A DNA stretch of 64,000 nt from Membranipora membranacea. Its lineage: Eukaryota > Bryozoa > Gymnolaemata > Cheilostomatida > Membraniporidae. The translations under genes and the position numbers were made by a program. The notes under the pieces were generated by a model. It saw nothing but the letters and a program-made list of their open reading frames with translations. It was not told the DNA's origin and ran no database searches. The stretch's first letter is position 1. Each line of letters starts with the position of its first letter. The stretch is taken from positions 18,910,001 to 18,974,000 of the forward strand of contig OU612075.1 of assembly GCA_914767715.1 (NCBI GenBank), read 5' to 3'. Below, in pieces: positions 49,009 to 62,360 of the stretch.

Positions 49009-51866
49009 GTGCCCATGCATTTATGGATGTGTGGATCTGCTCGCTTCAACATCTGGTTAACTATGGATGCAAGAAGATTCAAGACTCAGGGTCATGTTAT
49101 TCCTTGTTTAACAGCTCCTCTCGATACGTGTGCTGAGATTGTCCAAAAAGACTGTGGAGCATCAACAATGAGACAAATATGTATTAGGGTAAAAACTCGC
49201 TGCATCAACACGGCGGTTTTGGGCATCGCATCAGTCCCTTTTACAATTTGTGAGCCTGGAGGTGAGTGCTTCAACCATTAATATTGATTCTGGGACTGGC
49301 GGTAATATACTGAGTATGGCTATTTGGGGAGGAATTACATCAGTAATTGGATCTAGCTTAAAACCTGGTAACTTTAATGTTATGCTTTGACTCATGCCCC
49401 CAGTGACAGTATTCAATCAATCATGCAAGCTGCTTGTCAATAGTTTACAAGGGGTTGGCTGTCACATTTTTGAACCAATGAAAGATGAGAAACACATTCC
49501 ATCAACCACACTTGCCTTATGATCATTCAGGGTCAGTAGTTGTGTTCCCCTAATCCATAAATACACATCAGTGGTTTTAACCATTACTTGGATTTCATAT
49601 ACATTTGAGTTTGATGAGCTTGCACAATGGTGCAAATAAGCTTGAGATAAAGACAGACAAATATGGGGAAAGCAAGCAATAGTAACCATTAGTTGAAAAG
49701 GTGTATCTTACTTTTACTCATGTCTTTGGGTTAAGTTGTATTACATGTATCAGAATTTGTTTTCGGAAGAATGCCTACCAAGGCATTCACTGTATGATAC
49801 TTCTTGCTTTCATATACTATCAGATTGGGTTCTGCCTGAGAAGTTAATCAAATAAAATTTCCATTTTATTTTTTATTTTAATTCCAACAGGTCTTGCAGG
49901 TTCCACTGAAATGTCATTGGGGTAAATTGCTTTAGGTGTATCTGAATGTTTCGTATGAATTTCAAAAGAGGCACAGATTGTATGGAGACAATAAATAAAC
50001 ACATCTGAAACACAGAAAAATTCATCCCACTTCTTGCTTTCCTTTCCTTTCAAATTTGATTCCGTCTGGGCATGTTATCCAAAAATCTTTCCTATATTCA
50101 GTTGTGTGAGGATTTAATTTTTTTTTTCTCTAACTTACTTTACTTTATATATTTTTGCAGGTACGCCTCTTCCTTATACTGCTGGTGCGCCGTTTGATGT
50201 TGGAGAAGAAGCTTGTGTATCGGTTCTTTCAACTTCAACTGCCCCAGTGTCGTTCAGTATTTCAGATGGTGCTGATCGTACTGATGCTAATGGTAATAGT
50301 GTTGAGCTGCCAAGCTCTGAACTTATTGCCGGAAGTAAGTTACATTTTATCAAAGTTAACGTTTTTGCCACCCTTATTGGATGTAAACAATGCAGAAAGT
50401 TTAAAAAACTAACAATTGTGGGCTTGCAGTGATGCCATTTTGATGGACATAAGCAATCGATGCAAACTAAAAAATCTATATTTATTTGAAGCTGATGGGC
50501 CGACCGCATTAGATACATTCTACGACCCTACCGGTGTCCTTGAGATTGCATGTTTTGCAGATCAACTCTTTCTTGCTTAATCTTTACTAAGACGATCTTG
50601 GGTTTACACCCCTACAGGTATACTGGTGTGAGAAATAATTTTGAAGATATGTTGGTTTTGGTACTTTGCTAAAGCATGCGTCCAAACAAGCCGTAATAGG
50701 AATAAGTGCAGTCAGCAGATAGGTGGCTTCAGGTAACAATCAAAATTCTATCTTGTGTATCAATTACAGTGCCCTGTTGATGGTAGTTGGTCACCATGGG
50801 CTCACACAACATCAACCTGCTCTCTAACTTATGGTGATGGAACAGGTATAAGAACAAGGGAATGTACCAACTACCAACCCTGCACCCGTAGGCTGTGGTT
50901 TGACGCGCGCAGGTGCAGATGTAGAGTCCGCAACCACAACTTGTAATGTTGGTCCAGTGAGTATACACATAAGCTTAGCTTTATAACAAAATATTTTTTA
51001 TTGTTAATATGAAAGATTCATTAGCCTTATATCTTTAACTTTCCAACAGTGTGATTGACCAGTTTAGCAGCACCAGATAAACTCCATGTATGAAAGCACA
51101 GTGTTATATGTCGCTATTCTCTTTAAATGGAAACTGCATGAATCAATCCTTGTTTAATATCTAGATATGTATGTTCCTGCATCTTGCGTATCATACAAAG
51201 CTGTATTCAAATGCGTGAAGACTTGAAGAATCTATTTCTACGTTTGAAAACCAAGTATTGCAAGCTAGTATGGTTTGGTAAACTTTTATTGCTGGTGTTT
51301 TTTTTTACCATTTTTTGATCATTTGGGGGTATCACATAAGGCATTGTAATCTGTGACTTTAAGAAGTTGATTTGAAATGTACTAGTTATTGATGATTAGT
51401 GAAACCTATTTCAGTGCCCTGTGGATGGAGTATATGGTCTACTTGGGCAGACACGACAACATGTTCAGTTACCTGTGATCCGGCGTGTTAACCCTAACCA
51501 GAACATGTACCCACCAACTAATGGTGGGGCAGACTGTACAGGTGCAGCTACGCAGAATTCTGCAACAGTATGCGATGAAGGAGTTGTGACTCTATTTTGT
51601 CAACATTTATTATTCAAATGTAGAAAATTAGTTTCACCCATTATTGATATCTTGGCTGAGCAGCTTGAATTTAAAAGTGCCTATGCTAATTTTAAGGGCG
51701 ATATACATAAGCCAAACATACTTTCAACAATTTTAAACGTATAAACTATCTCACAACTTCATTTTTTATCAATGCTCATGTTATGAATTTATGAAACACT
51801 GCTACTACAAATGGGATGGCACTGTTTACACAAACTTGTCAGGGGCAAGCCGGTTTTGGAATGTTT

Positions 51867-53130
51867 ACAGGTAGGTCGGAGCACACCTGGGGCATCAATT
51901 GAGCCCAGTAGTCCTTGTATATCTGATGACTATACTAAGCTTCATGAACCCTGCTTTGGGGCCCATCAAAATTAATCCTTATGTCCATTTGTGTAACCAC
52001 AATTTTTTTCACACGCCTCATTCGTCATGATTCATTGGTCGGTGAATTAAAGTGTGTGTGCGCATTTGCATTGCTTTTCAGGCGCCGTTATCACAGAGGA
52101 GTTTGCCTGACAGCTCAAGTCAGGTGACAATTCTATTGCAAAGGCTTCAATCTGTTGAAATCTGCCATCTAACAGCAAGCTGTGTCTCAATTGGTCTGAA
52201 AAGGCAACTGCAAAGTATGACTTTTTGAGGTATTTTCAGCCTTTTGTTTTGGAATTATCACTATATGTGGAATTATCCTCTCTTTCCCTATTGGCCTATT
52301 TCCTAACTACACAACCGATGTCTTGGTGTCAGTTTTATTATATTGTCTGTTATGTATACGTTCCAATTATTGAACTTTTAGTTTTGTGGGTTGCTATGCT
52401 CTAACCGGTTATTGATAATTAATTAGCTGTTTCATATTAACACAATCTTTCACGGTCAGCAATCATTAAAATCATATCGTCAAATTCAATAGTTATTCTA
52501 GCCATCACTAGCTGCTACACACTACTATGACAGGTGCAAATGAATATGAAGTAGGTTTACTGTCCAGTGATGCTAGTAAAATATATGTTGAGCACTGGCA
52601 AAGGTAAAAGGTGTAACGACCTTGATAATTCGTTAGTTGGTGCCAGGTGATTTGGGATGTTTTGTATATTACATATCAACCGGAAGGTTCTCTTCTAGAA
52701 TAAAAGTAAGCCCTTTAGTATATAGTTTGGTGATAGATTGTAGTAAATATGGATACCACTTATGATGTGGCAAAAAATAAAATGATGGTAAAATATAATA
52801 GCTGTTTTGCTAAAACTTTTGTTTCACGCTTACGCGACAACCCCCTCCCACCACATGACAAGGAGAACAACCCACCGACATCATCGTGATTGTAATGCAG
52901 CAGAAAGTGCACTGGTATATCTTCATATTGTGTATTGTTGTGTATTGTGGTACATTGTTGTGTATTGTGGTGTATTTTTGTCAATATTTTGTATCGTTTG
53001 CATGGTTATGTGTATTGTTGTGTATTTTTTTGAATTTTTTGTAAATCTGTATTGAGTATGATTAATATAGACCTCATTTCGCGTGATTGAAATCTGATTA
53101 AGTTTCCTAATCATTGTATTCTTTTTCTCG
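51867..53130. other. Sequence replacing TSR3 to TSR7 in locus D
   Basis: TSR3 is cut near 51866 and followed by about 1.26 kb without TSR homology. It includes an inverted match to the insertion at 47424-47466 and a TGTATTGTTGTG-rich low-complexity stretch at about 52925-53040. No gene can be supported. Confidence 0.5.
52925..53040. repeat. TGTATTGTTG low-complexity repeat
   Basis: Irregular direct repeats of TGTATTGTTG and TGTATTGTGG. It yields spurious ORFs on both strands. Confidence 0.7.
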
Positions 53131-53164
53131 TTTGCAAGAACAGTCATGATCAGTCTCTCTCAAC

Positions 53165-54930
53165 CAGTTATCTCAGCGCTAGATATGTGTTCTGATATTG
53201 ACCCTTGCTTCATGTATATGAACCTCGATTGTACTGAATCAGCAACTACAGAGATATGTATTGATGTAATTCCAGACTGCCTTGCCAACATGCTAGGAGG
53301 AATTGATCCTGTAGTTCATCACCATCTGTTTTAAACAGTGTGATGGTAACTGGAGTACATTTGGAAGATGTGGACGCTGTTCGGTGCCTTGTGGAGAAGG
53401 AACAAGAACAGAATCACGTACCTGCACCGATCCACCACCAGTAGCAGGTGGAGCCACTTGCCCAGGGAGTGATACACAGAGCCAATCATGCAGCACTCAG
53501 GTTTGAGCATGTTATATTATGATGTTTACCTAATGACAATTGATCTTAAACACTTAATAGATACACCTTACACCAAACAAGTAATTTGGGCAATATAATT
53601 CTCATGCACTAGATAGAAGCAATATCGATAACCAGATATTATCCTCCTACAGGCATGTGTAATTAGCGGAAGCTCTTCAGGAACTGGTTGAGGTGGCTGC
53701 AGATCAACTCAGGGAAGATGTTCGGTAACATGTGGTACAGGAAAAAGAGAAGTTAGAAATCTGTGCAGAGGAGGTGGAACAGTGTTTACTACTACTTTTG
53801 AGGAGTGTAGTTTACCGGTGAGTTATTGAGTGAGAACGCAAAGGTATCTCATAAAGATGAGCATCAGTTTAATATGTTTAATATAAATCAATCAAATTGT
53901 GAGAACTAAGTTTGAGCTTGAGAAATATTTGAGGACACGGGTAAGGGCCATTACTTGAGTTTGTGGTACAAATGTCCAACAAATCAATAACTTTAAAGTA
54001 CCATCACAATGTCCATGCGGGTATGTTGATATTGTGCAATTGGTAAGGGCACTTGCTATTCACTACCAGGCGATTGGTGCCGCAAGGGTCGAACCTTTTT
54101 GGGAGGGGGCGCTTTCAATGTTGATTGTTCCAGCCATTCTTGGGTGCATCAATCTATAGAATAGTTGTTCCCTCTAGTTCACTCTGAGAAATTACCTAGA
54201 CATCTTTCTTTGTTTAAACCATAGTTATTCTGCCTCAAAAGTTGTTTCATTCATTTTTATGATATTTTCTCAGGCATGCCTTGTGATAACCCCTGCACCA
54301 ACTACTCCGGTTATCGATACACAGCGAAATGGTGGATATTGAACATGGTCAAACTGGGGCTCTTGCTCAGTAACATCACGGCTTGCAACAATCCCCATCC
54401 TTCAGATGACGGATTCGGCTGCATCAATGGTGAGTTAGGAGAGGCCGAAAAATCAAGAGAGTGTATCATATCAGTAAGTCATTCCTCATTTGCATTTTTT
54501 TGGTTGCATAAAGGAAGACAATTCATTGTATTGCCCTTATATCAGCAAATATATAATTATATATATATATATACTTCATATAAGTGTCACATCATCGATA
54601 GCTAGTCTTGGTCCCTGGTATTATAATAGATAATTCTCATTGTATATCTGATATTGTAGCAATGTCCAGTTACTACAACTGATCCTGTTACTACAGCTGA
54701 TCCATTATTCACAAAACCACTAATTTGTGTATATAATGAGAGAGTCTGCAGGTAGGGTACACAACGCTGTCCTAGGAGGAACACCGGCGGTTCAAATAAT
54801 AATTCTGGTAGAAGAAATAAAGTTGGTAGAAGAATTAACTTAGGAGGCAAGAGAAACAAGCGGGTGAAGAAAGTCAAGGAACAAAGAGCAGGCAGGAGAG
54901 GAGGAAACAAGAATAACAGCCAAGCATAAT
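53165..54930 (+). pseudogene. Older TSR gene 3' half joined to locus D
   Basis: Contains an exon-2-like module (SALDMCSDIDPCFMYMNLDC) only about 40 nt before an open TSR8-like exon (53339-53500), then TSR9-like (53653-53817, TGA at 53689), TSR10-like (54274-54473, TGA and a deletion of about 40 nt), and a tail exon (54660 on, TAG at 54753). Splice junctions match those of A to C but residues differ at roughly a third of positions in TSR8, far more than among A, B and C. Confidence 0.75.
54028..54100 (+). other. Possible tRNA-derived SINE fragment in locus D
   Basis: TGCAATTGGTAAGGGC resembles an A box and GGGTCGAACC resembles a B box, spaced as in a tRNA. Stems are poor. It lies within the intron between the TSR9-like and TSR10-like exons. 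Confidence 0.3.
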
Positions 54931-57890
54931 TTTTTGTTAGAGTGGACAAACACTCCCATCTTTGTTGACATGATACTATGAATCATGATCCTGGTTTAGG
55001 CTTTTGATAGAACTGCCAATTAAAATGTGTTTACCCGATGTTTTAATATTATTTGCAATCATAGTCCAGACTGCCATGGTATAATATGTGAAACCATTAT
55101 GTCCTGCTTTTTCATTTTGAACTGTATATCGGGATAATTTTTGGGGCTACTACAGCAGCCAAACATCATGATGTCATAAGCTTCCTATCAATCTGAGCAA
55201 AGAGTTGCGCACAAACTTAATATCATGATAATACTACAATAGAGAATGAGCTTAGATCATCTTACCCTTGGCATATTTAGTGTTCAGTGGTCACTACCGT
55301 TGTACCAACTTGCTTCTCTCTTGTTTTGTTTGTTACACTCATAACTTCTGGACTAATTGGTCAATCACCTTCTCACTTTCACACTATATCCATCAATGTC
55401 TCCAATTACATATTGTGAAGTTTTAAGGACAGATGCGCAAAACTCCATGAGATAAAGCAGGATAAAGAATGTGCTGCCCGATTCGGCTAATTTGCTTGTC
55501 TTGATGGTTCACACAACTTGCTCTTGTTTTTCTTACAGTCTAATGAAAATATTGGCTGTTGTGACCTCGATACTATTGTTAAACAGAGAACTAAATCGAT
55601 TATTTTTGCTGATTTTCTAATGAAGATCACTTCATACATGATTTTCTTGAACGTTGCCCTTCTGGCTGTCTTAGACGGTCATGTTAAAGGGCAACCAAGG
55701 TTTCAAACAACTTCTCATTGATGGCCATTGATTAATAGCAGATTGCACCTTCTGCATGGGGAAAAAGACAAAATATAATTCGGATGATTATTCAGCCAGA
55801 ATTCTTGTGAAACACTTCTCCCATCAGGTACTCAAACTCAGCTAAAAGAGAATACCACATAGCAGTTTCCTGTTCCTGTTATTATTTAGCCTGTGCTCTA
55901 TAATTATTACAGCAAAGTCTTGGAACCTCCCCTAAACTGAAGTGTTACCTAGCTTAGAGTCAGCAACACCTTTGAGTTTTGCATCGCGTAATGCACAAAG
56001 CTGATGCTGCCCAGCACATTATTTGCTACCCATTAATACATTGCTGCGAAACCTTGGTTGCCCTTTAAATAACGCAGCTCATGGGGCAAAGACCGTTTTG
56101 AGGCAAAGGCCATCACGCTTAATGAGATCCTTTTTAAAAAAATTGAAGTTCTATTCACTAGTAGCAACCTCTTTTTATGACAAAGTAAATGCATCCTCTA
56201 TTCGCAACATTTACTTTTTGTGATAGCTATTAATACAATCAACAAGCCGACAGAGAAACAGCAACCAGCTTAGCGCAACATATTAAAATTCCAAAGCATC
56301 TTGTCCTAGCTGTTTAAGCTCCCGCACGGTCACTGCCTTGATGCTTTCGAGTTTTGAAGGTGTTCTTGGAACGAAGAAAAATACAAAAAGTCTCTATCTT
56401 TAAAAGCTATGAAGGGTCGTAGAAAATATTAGCTTGAATGATAATTGCAAGTTATTGTGCTAGTATTAACAACCCAAGCCTGGGATATATAGCCCCATCA
56501 GTGGTCGGTGACAAAGCTTTAGATTAAACACGATTCCGCTAAACCCTTTCAATGTCATATCTTTTCAAATATCACATATGCCCAAATTAAAATTCATGAA
56601 CAAATCATTATGTTAATTACCATTATGGGAAATGGTGTATCTTGCACTTTATCCAGGTTTAGAGATTTAATCAAACTTTAAGAGTGAACTACTGGAGCGG
56701 TTACCTGTATGATAATAATCAAGTTACCAAAGACCGCCTTCATGTTAAATGAAGTAACTTTTTTAAAGCAAATAAGAGATAAAATACTTTTAGGAGAAAA
56801 AAAGATTCCACCTGACTCAAATTGAGGACATCAACAGGCAACCAAAAGGGAAAATACATGCCAACTCAGCAATTTTGTAAATGCATTAGAATGGGCATGT
56901 GATTTGGCCATTAAATTGGCATGTAGCCTCCCCAAGTCTTGTCTGAAACCTTCCAACTGTGAAGCTTTGCAATGCTGTTTTGATATTGCTCACTCGGCAA
57001 GATGATACAAACTTGTATTTAATATATATATATATATCTCCTTCGAACAGTTAACAATTTGGGACCAGCCGAACATCTTGATCCCTTCAAATATCTACCA
57101 ACTGTTGGGGATGGTAGAACCCTTTCCCTAGATATGGAGCTTGACAAAATGATATTGTCTGAGCAGATCAATCTTTTTGATCAGGTAGAAAGCATGATCA
57201 AGCTAGAAACGCAGAGCAGAGTGTGATTCTTAGGTGTACTATGCTAACCTTCATTATGACATAATATATATCAAAAGATTTGATTGATTTTTGTTATATT
57301 AGGTTGTAAAATATCTTTTTCATCTTAATAAAAAGAAGCTAGCACCGAAATTAGGATTTAACATAAATCTGACCTAAAATGAATAGATTTCATATTATTG
57401 TAATACAGAATAATAATTCTAGATCAACTGCAAATAAATATTAAGAACTTATAAAAAACTTCAGAAAATATTTCAAATTCTTGGTGTTATTTGTTCTGTG
57501 CCAAAACCTTCCTTATTAGCTTTGAATTATCTTGTAAACAATATTTTATTTCGATACCCCTTCCTGACAGTGAGAATGTTATAGCGATTGATGGGATATT
57601 GGCATTTGAATATATATTGCCATTCAATTTGAATATTTAAGAAATAAATATCCTCAGATGCATTTTCGAAGTTAACTTGCAGTGCCTCCATTTGATATTT
57701 TAGACTTCTAGTATGTAAAAAATCATGTGGTGAGACAAATTCTTTAACAACAATAAAGTATCCCCAGCCTTTAAATCAATATAACTGTCAGAGAGCATGA
57801 TGATAAATTACCATTATGTGAGAGTTTAAAACATGAATGCTAACTAAATTTACGTTATGTCTATTAGTTCCAATGTAAGGGTACATTTTT
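54931..57890. other. Gene-poor region after locus D
   Basis: No supported gene. A 21-bp perfect inverted repeat (55684-55704 and 56048-56068) and a (TA)n run at about 57022-57040 are the only structures I noticed. A short ORF at 55518-55721 contains a signal-like hydrophobic stretch (MIFLNVALLAVL) but ends at once and lacks support. Confidence 0.5.
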
Positions 57891-59790
57891 TCAAGTCAAT
57901 TAAAACCAAAGGATTAAAGGAGTATCCAGGACCTTTAGATGTTTTAACCTGGAATCCCTTTTCAATTAATAAAGATAATGTTGATCAGTGTCACTATGTT
58001 ATGTGAGTATTGAGATTAATGGCAAGGCAATGCTACGGGCTGTTTTTATGAAAATGAAACTATCTTTCCTCTGGAGGTACCATCATCGCTTAAGTCCATC
58101 CATTCCACATCTTGAGTCGTCTTGCAAATTACGTTTCCCATCAATTAGTGCTTTGACATCGCTTTTACTTTGTTTTTTCTTTGTTTTTGTTTTGGTAATG
58201 TACACAACTTTCCCAACGAATGAGTAATAAAGTTCATAATTTAATAATATATCTATAGAGGTTTGCTGTTAACAGAGCAGCATCATGGCTTAGAAAAGTT
58301 GTTTTTGTCAATGAGAGTCTTGCAGTTTTGTGAAAGGATGAACGCAGCAGGAATTGTTTGTTTGTGCTATCTGGTATTTCACAATGTGTTTTTGTCGGTT
58401 TTTCGGGTTTTCTTCAGTGAAACCGCACAGTTATTGAGCTACAAAAAAAGTTGCTTAGGTAAGTACAAAACTAGCAAGTTCAACAACAGCCCCTCCATTC
58501 GACCTATATGACTGCCAATAAACTTGTGATGTGTCTTTTATATATGCATATTAAACTCATAGCTCAATTCCTATTAATCATGATTATGTTAATTTGTGTC
58601 ACATGCAAGGTTATTTATTACAAATCATATGAGGGGATTAAGATTAATATCCAGGACCTTGACTAGAGAAGTGTTTATGATGTCATCACAAGACTGTGAT
58701 TACGATCAAATTGATCAGCCTGAGAAATTTAAGAAGCTTTTTGGTGTTAGAGACCTTTCATCTTTTGGATTCACTTTGGCAGTGGTGATTCGCTATCAGA
58801 CGCTCCTTTTGACAGTATTTTTGTAAAATAAAATGCTAATCGCTACTGGGTTTTTCAACCTATCGGACCGATGTTAGAAGTCTAATGGCCGCTGATAATA
58901 TATAACGTTGATTCCGCGGGTGCCATCACTGCCAAATTTGACTCCTTATTACAAAGCCATATCATACGATGGCTAACAATCTTATTTCTTTATCTAATTT
59001 AGTACTGTAGGTTAGGTTCAATAAGTTGAGAATCTTCATTATCGATGTCTCGAAAATTTTGTTCACTAAGCTACCCGTGCAGTAATCCTTCATTACTACT
59101 ATCTCAGCAGTCTTTTAAATCTGAGTAAATTTATTACATCCATTTACTATGTTAGATTTCGCAACTCATAAGATTGTAGAGACAGCTTGTTTTAGGCAAA
59201 AGAATGGAAACCACACTCTAGATACTACATGTGGAAAGTGAATTATGGAATGGGACAGACCTTTGTTGTCCTGAGAAAGTAAAATGGCAGCAAATGTTAA
59301 CAGTTGCTTAGCCGTTTTCTCTGTAAGAACTCAACTGGTGAGGTTGTACCATAGACTTAATGATATATAATTGTCATTAGGTCAATGAGTTATACACTGT
59401 ACAATCAGGAAACTTGTCACAAATTGATTGCACGAGGTGTCAAGTTAGATGGTTCTCTTAACTTTTGGAGAGGATGTATCATCTCAGAATCAATCCAGCT
59501 TGACCGTGTTTCATAATTATTGTGAAAATCAATATCATCATGTAATTCATCGCAGGAATGATGTGAATTGATTCCTTCAAGTTATGGGTTTGCGTTTGAA
59601 CAAAATCTGTATCATCATACACGACACAGGAGGTATGCTAAGAAGTCTCAGGCAGCATTTAGGTATGTTGAATAGCAATTGGATCAAACGATACCAACAA
59701 AGGCATTTTTATTCTCCATTTGCAGGGCTAACTGTGATCTGTCTGACAGTGTCAGTGAGAACACCCTACCATTTACATTGGAAGCAGAAT
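57890..59790 (+). pseudogene. Ancient relic of a TSR gene 5' end
   Basis: Diverged matches in order: promoter-like DNA (57890-58090, including GGTACCATCATCG), the 5' UTR and start region near 58259-58290 (GCTGTTAACAGAGCAGCATC-ATG), and a signal exon at 59726 on (acceptor TTTGCAG, frame LTVICLTVSV). The ATG frame stops after two codons. No TSR exon follows. It shows that the array once extended further. Confidence 0.5.
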
Positions 59791-59799
59791 CCATATTCT

Positions 59800-60765
59800 T
59801 ATCTGAGTCTACTGATAAGCGTGGTTACTGAGGAAAAAAAATGGCTTTCTGACCTGGTAAGTTGCTCAGCAAGCGGCACAGTGAAAAGAGGAAGGTTTAA
59901 TTTTCATTCAAAATAAAGCAATAGAGGTATGACTACATACTACCTGCCTGCACACCAATGCATAGAGAAGTTAACTGGTCTGTGTGACTAGTTGAAGTGG
60001 TTTAATATTGACTTTGCTTAAATTTTATCAACATACTTATCCAATGTCACGGCACAAGGTTGTTCATCAGTTGAGGCTTCATAGAGACAATTCTGTGCTC
60101 GGATTATAGCAGTCACCATCAGTTGAAATAAATATTGTTATGGAATGATTTGATACTTATGTCATCGGTCTTGAAGATGATACATATCTCGATCAATGTT
60201 TTTCTCCGGCTCGATTTTCTTTATTTTCAAAAGAAGCTGCAGGTTTTACTATTATTCAAGAAACAGCCGAAAAGTGTGCATCAATATTCAACTGATCTAG
60301 ATTCATTCAGTATGAAAGGATGCTTGAACAACTCCAAGCTTCCTCATGGATGCTGGAAGAAGGTTATGGTTAAGTTAGGTAAACAAAGTGTCAACTTTTT
60401 TTGGAGAGCAAGGTTGGAAAATTATATTGTTTTTCTCAATGCTAATCTTCCTTGGTGCTGATAATATTGGTATTACTCTAGACCCGAAGTATGATTGAGC
60501 AAAGGAATAATTGCCAACTTAAGAAGACTTTCTGGAATGTTTATATGAAAAGTACTGAACATCCAGCATGAACCTTCCTATAACAAAACTGATGTTGTGG
60601 GTAGTCTTTAAAACAGGATAAAACTCTAGTCCTGTCATTTTTGAAGGAGAGTTAAAAAATGAAATTATTTTATGACCTATTTTACCATATAAGTAACATC
60701 TTAGCTGATCAGTATCACCCACTAGACGATACAATTATCTTCAACCCAAATCCAAGGATATCCTT
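59800..60765. other. Region with nothing recognised
   Basis: AT-rich sequence with short ORFs only (for example 60135-60461). I see no domain, no conserved copy elsewhere in the window, and no RNA gene. Confidence 0.4.
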
Positions 60766-61687
60766 TTGTAATGCATATAGATACAGGCCAAGCAACTGTC
60801 AGTGTCAGTGTCTTTTTTAATTTTCCTATCACAACAGTAATTTCATTTCAAATACCTAATTGGATCAGGATATGCTTTGGTTGGTTCTTCCACACGCACT
60901 GCAGTGTGTGACCTTGCTACTTTAATTCTATTATAATGTTGCTAGTATTTTGATACCATTGTTTTTTTTACACACTTGTCTAGACAATGAAAAATGCATT
61001 ATCAACAATATTGCTATGGAGTGATTACTAAATGCCTGACAGGAAACTTTCTGTACACAACTTGAAGTTATGTACCCCTGTTCAAGCATTGAACAACTCC
61101 ACTGATATTTACACATGTCACAAGGAGGGGCACGCCCAACCTGACAATGTGTATATTTTTCAAGCTTAGTTAATCCAATTAACATATGTGTTGTTCTGAT
61201 TGGCTGGGTGGAGAGAACTCAATCTGAACCAACACCTGTGGAGTGACATGTATGAAAAAATCTTGGTTACTGCAGTGTTTTGAAATGTTTACGTTATGAC
61301 CACAAAACCTTCTCATTACTGCTGCAACTCTGTGTCGCATGATTATCAATATTGAAACTACCCATGTTTTTTAGCCGTGATAATATTCTGCTAATGGCAT
61401 GTGATGCATGATTGTCAACGATATCTGAGGAAGCTGTCAGGAAAGAACCTGCAATTCTATTTGCTGACAAGGTAGTAGGACTGACACAAGGGTATGTAAC
61501 AAGCTGGCCCAATGGATCAAGAATTGCATGCGTTGGTTTGTCAGCCGGTACCGTAGGGTACTATCTTGGTACCATCGATTCATCATACACTGCCTTAAAA
61601 TATTTGAAATTTTTCTTGCAGCAGAATCATCACGCAACTTGTAAGTTCTGCTGTGACTCAGGTGGTTTCTTATTCACCACATTTTCT

Positions 61688-61812
61688 GGGAGCTGGGAGT
61701 TTGGAGCTGGGAGCTGGGAGCTGGGAGCTGGGAGCTGGGAGCTGGGAGCTGGGAGCTGGGAGCTGGGAGCTGGGAGCTGGGAGCTGGGAGCTGGGAGCTG
61801 GGAGCTGGGAGC
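61688..61812. repeat. (GGGAGCT)n heptamer array
   Basis: About 18 copies of the 7-bp unit GGGAGCT with one variant near the left end. Block X copy 1 has a single GCTGGGAGCG at about 27550, so the array expanded after the duplication. Open frames on both strands through the array are a by-product of the 21-bp coding period. Confidence 0.95.
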
Positions 61813-62360
61813 GCACCAAGGTCTATGGCAAATGGAGCTGCTGAAACGGCTCTGAAGACCTTCCCCACTGATCAACTTCAACAAATTTACATTACACTAT
61901 TTCAAAAGATTGTTCATTGAATTGGCATGCTTCGAATCTACTAACTTCCATGAATGACAGATGTGATACGGAGCTTGTCTTCCATTCTATTCTATTCTAT
62001 CATATTTCATCCTTAAAAATATCTCTACATGCACAATGTATTTCTAGGCATGTTTTCCGAAAACACTCTTTAGTTTGTCTGCCAAAAAGAAAAGTTTATT
62101 TCATTATAAATGAAGTATAGCTCGACCCTTTGTTTAAAGGAAGATGATCTATCAAATATCAGCATTGTGAGTTATTCTCAAAATTCAGTATAGTTTGGAG
62201 TTATATTCCCTTTCTTTTTTGATTCTTTCAGATATTATGTGCATAGTCTATTTTGTGTCGCTGTGTTATCTCGCATAAAGATTCAATGTTTGTGAACTGA
62301 GAATGTTGCTATACTACCATACAATCAATATAGATAGTTTGGAAATGCATGCAGAAGAGA

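Larger units (their letters stand above)
46640..54930 (+). pseudogene. Locus D: decayed TSR gene (pseudogene)
   Basis: Remnant of the same gene. Recognisable parts: exon 1 46640-46673, signal exon 47148-47192, exon 2 about 49090-49261, variable exon 50161-50334 (still open), linker exon from 50492 cut short, TSR1 50770-50956, TSR2 51415-51585, part of TSR3 51795-51866, an exon-2-like stretch 53165-53300, TSR8-like 53339-53500 (open), TSR9-like 53653-53817, TSR10-like 54274-54473, last exon from 54660. Lesions: exon 2 acceptor shifted by one base, 7-nt insertion in TSR1 plus a Cys to Tyr change, frameshifts in TSR2, loss of TSR4 to TSR7, TGA at 53689 and in TSR10, and early TAG at 54753. Insertions occupy about 47263-49008 and 51867-53130. 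The 3' half is clearly more diverged than the 5' half. Confidence 0.85.

Noticed and set aside
52925-53040. CRISPR-like repeats
   Set aside because: The units are short, irregular and without spacers, and the window is clearly eukaryotic.
59584-59916. 110-codon ORF near the relic signal exon
   Set aside because: It crosses the acceptor of the relic signal exon, which better explains the hydrophobic stretch. No other support.
61653-61868. Long open frames on both strands rich in GAGSWEL or PSSQLPA repeats
   Set aside because: They are read from the 7-bp tandem array, which has no stop codon in several frames. Block X copy 1 lacks the array.
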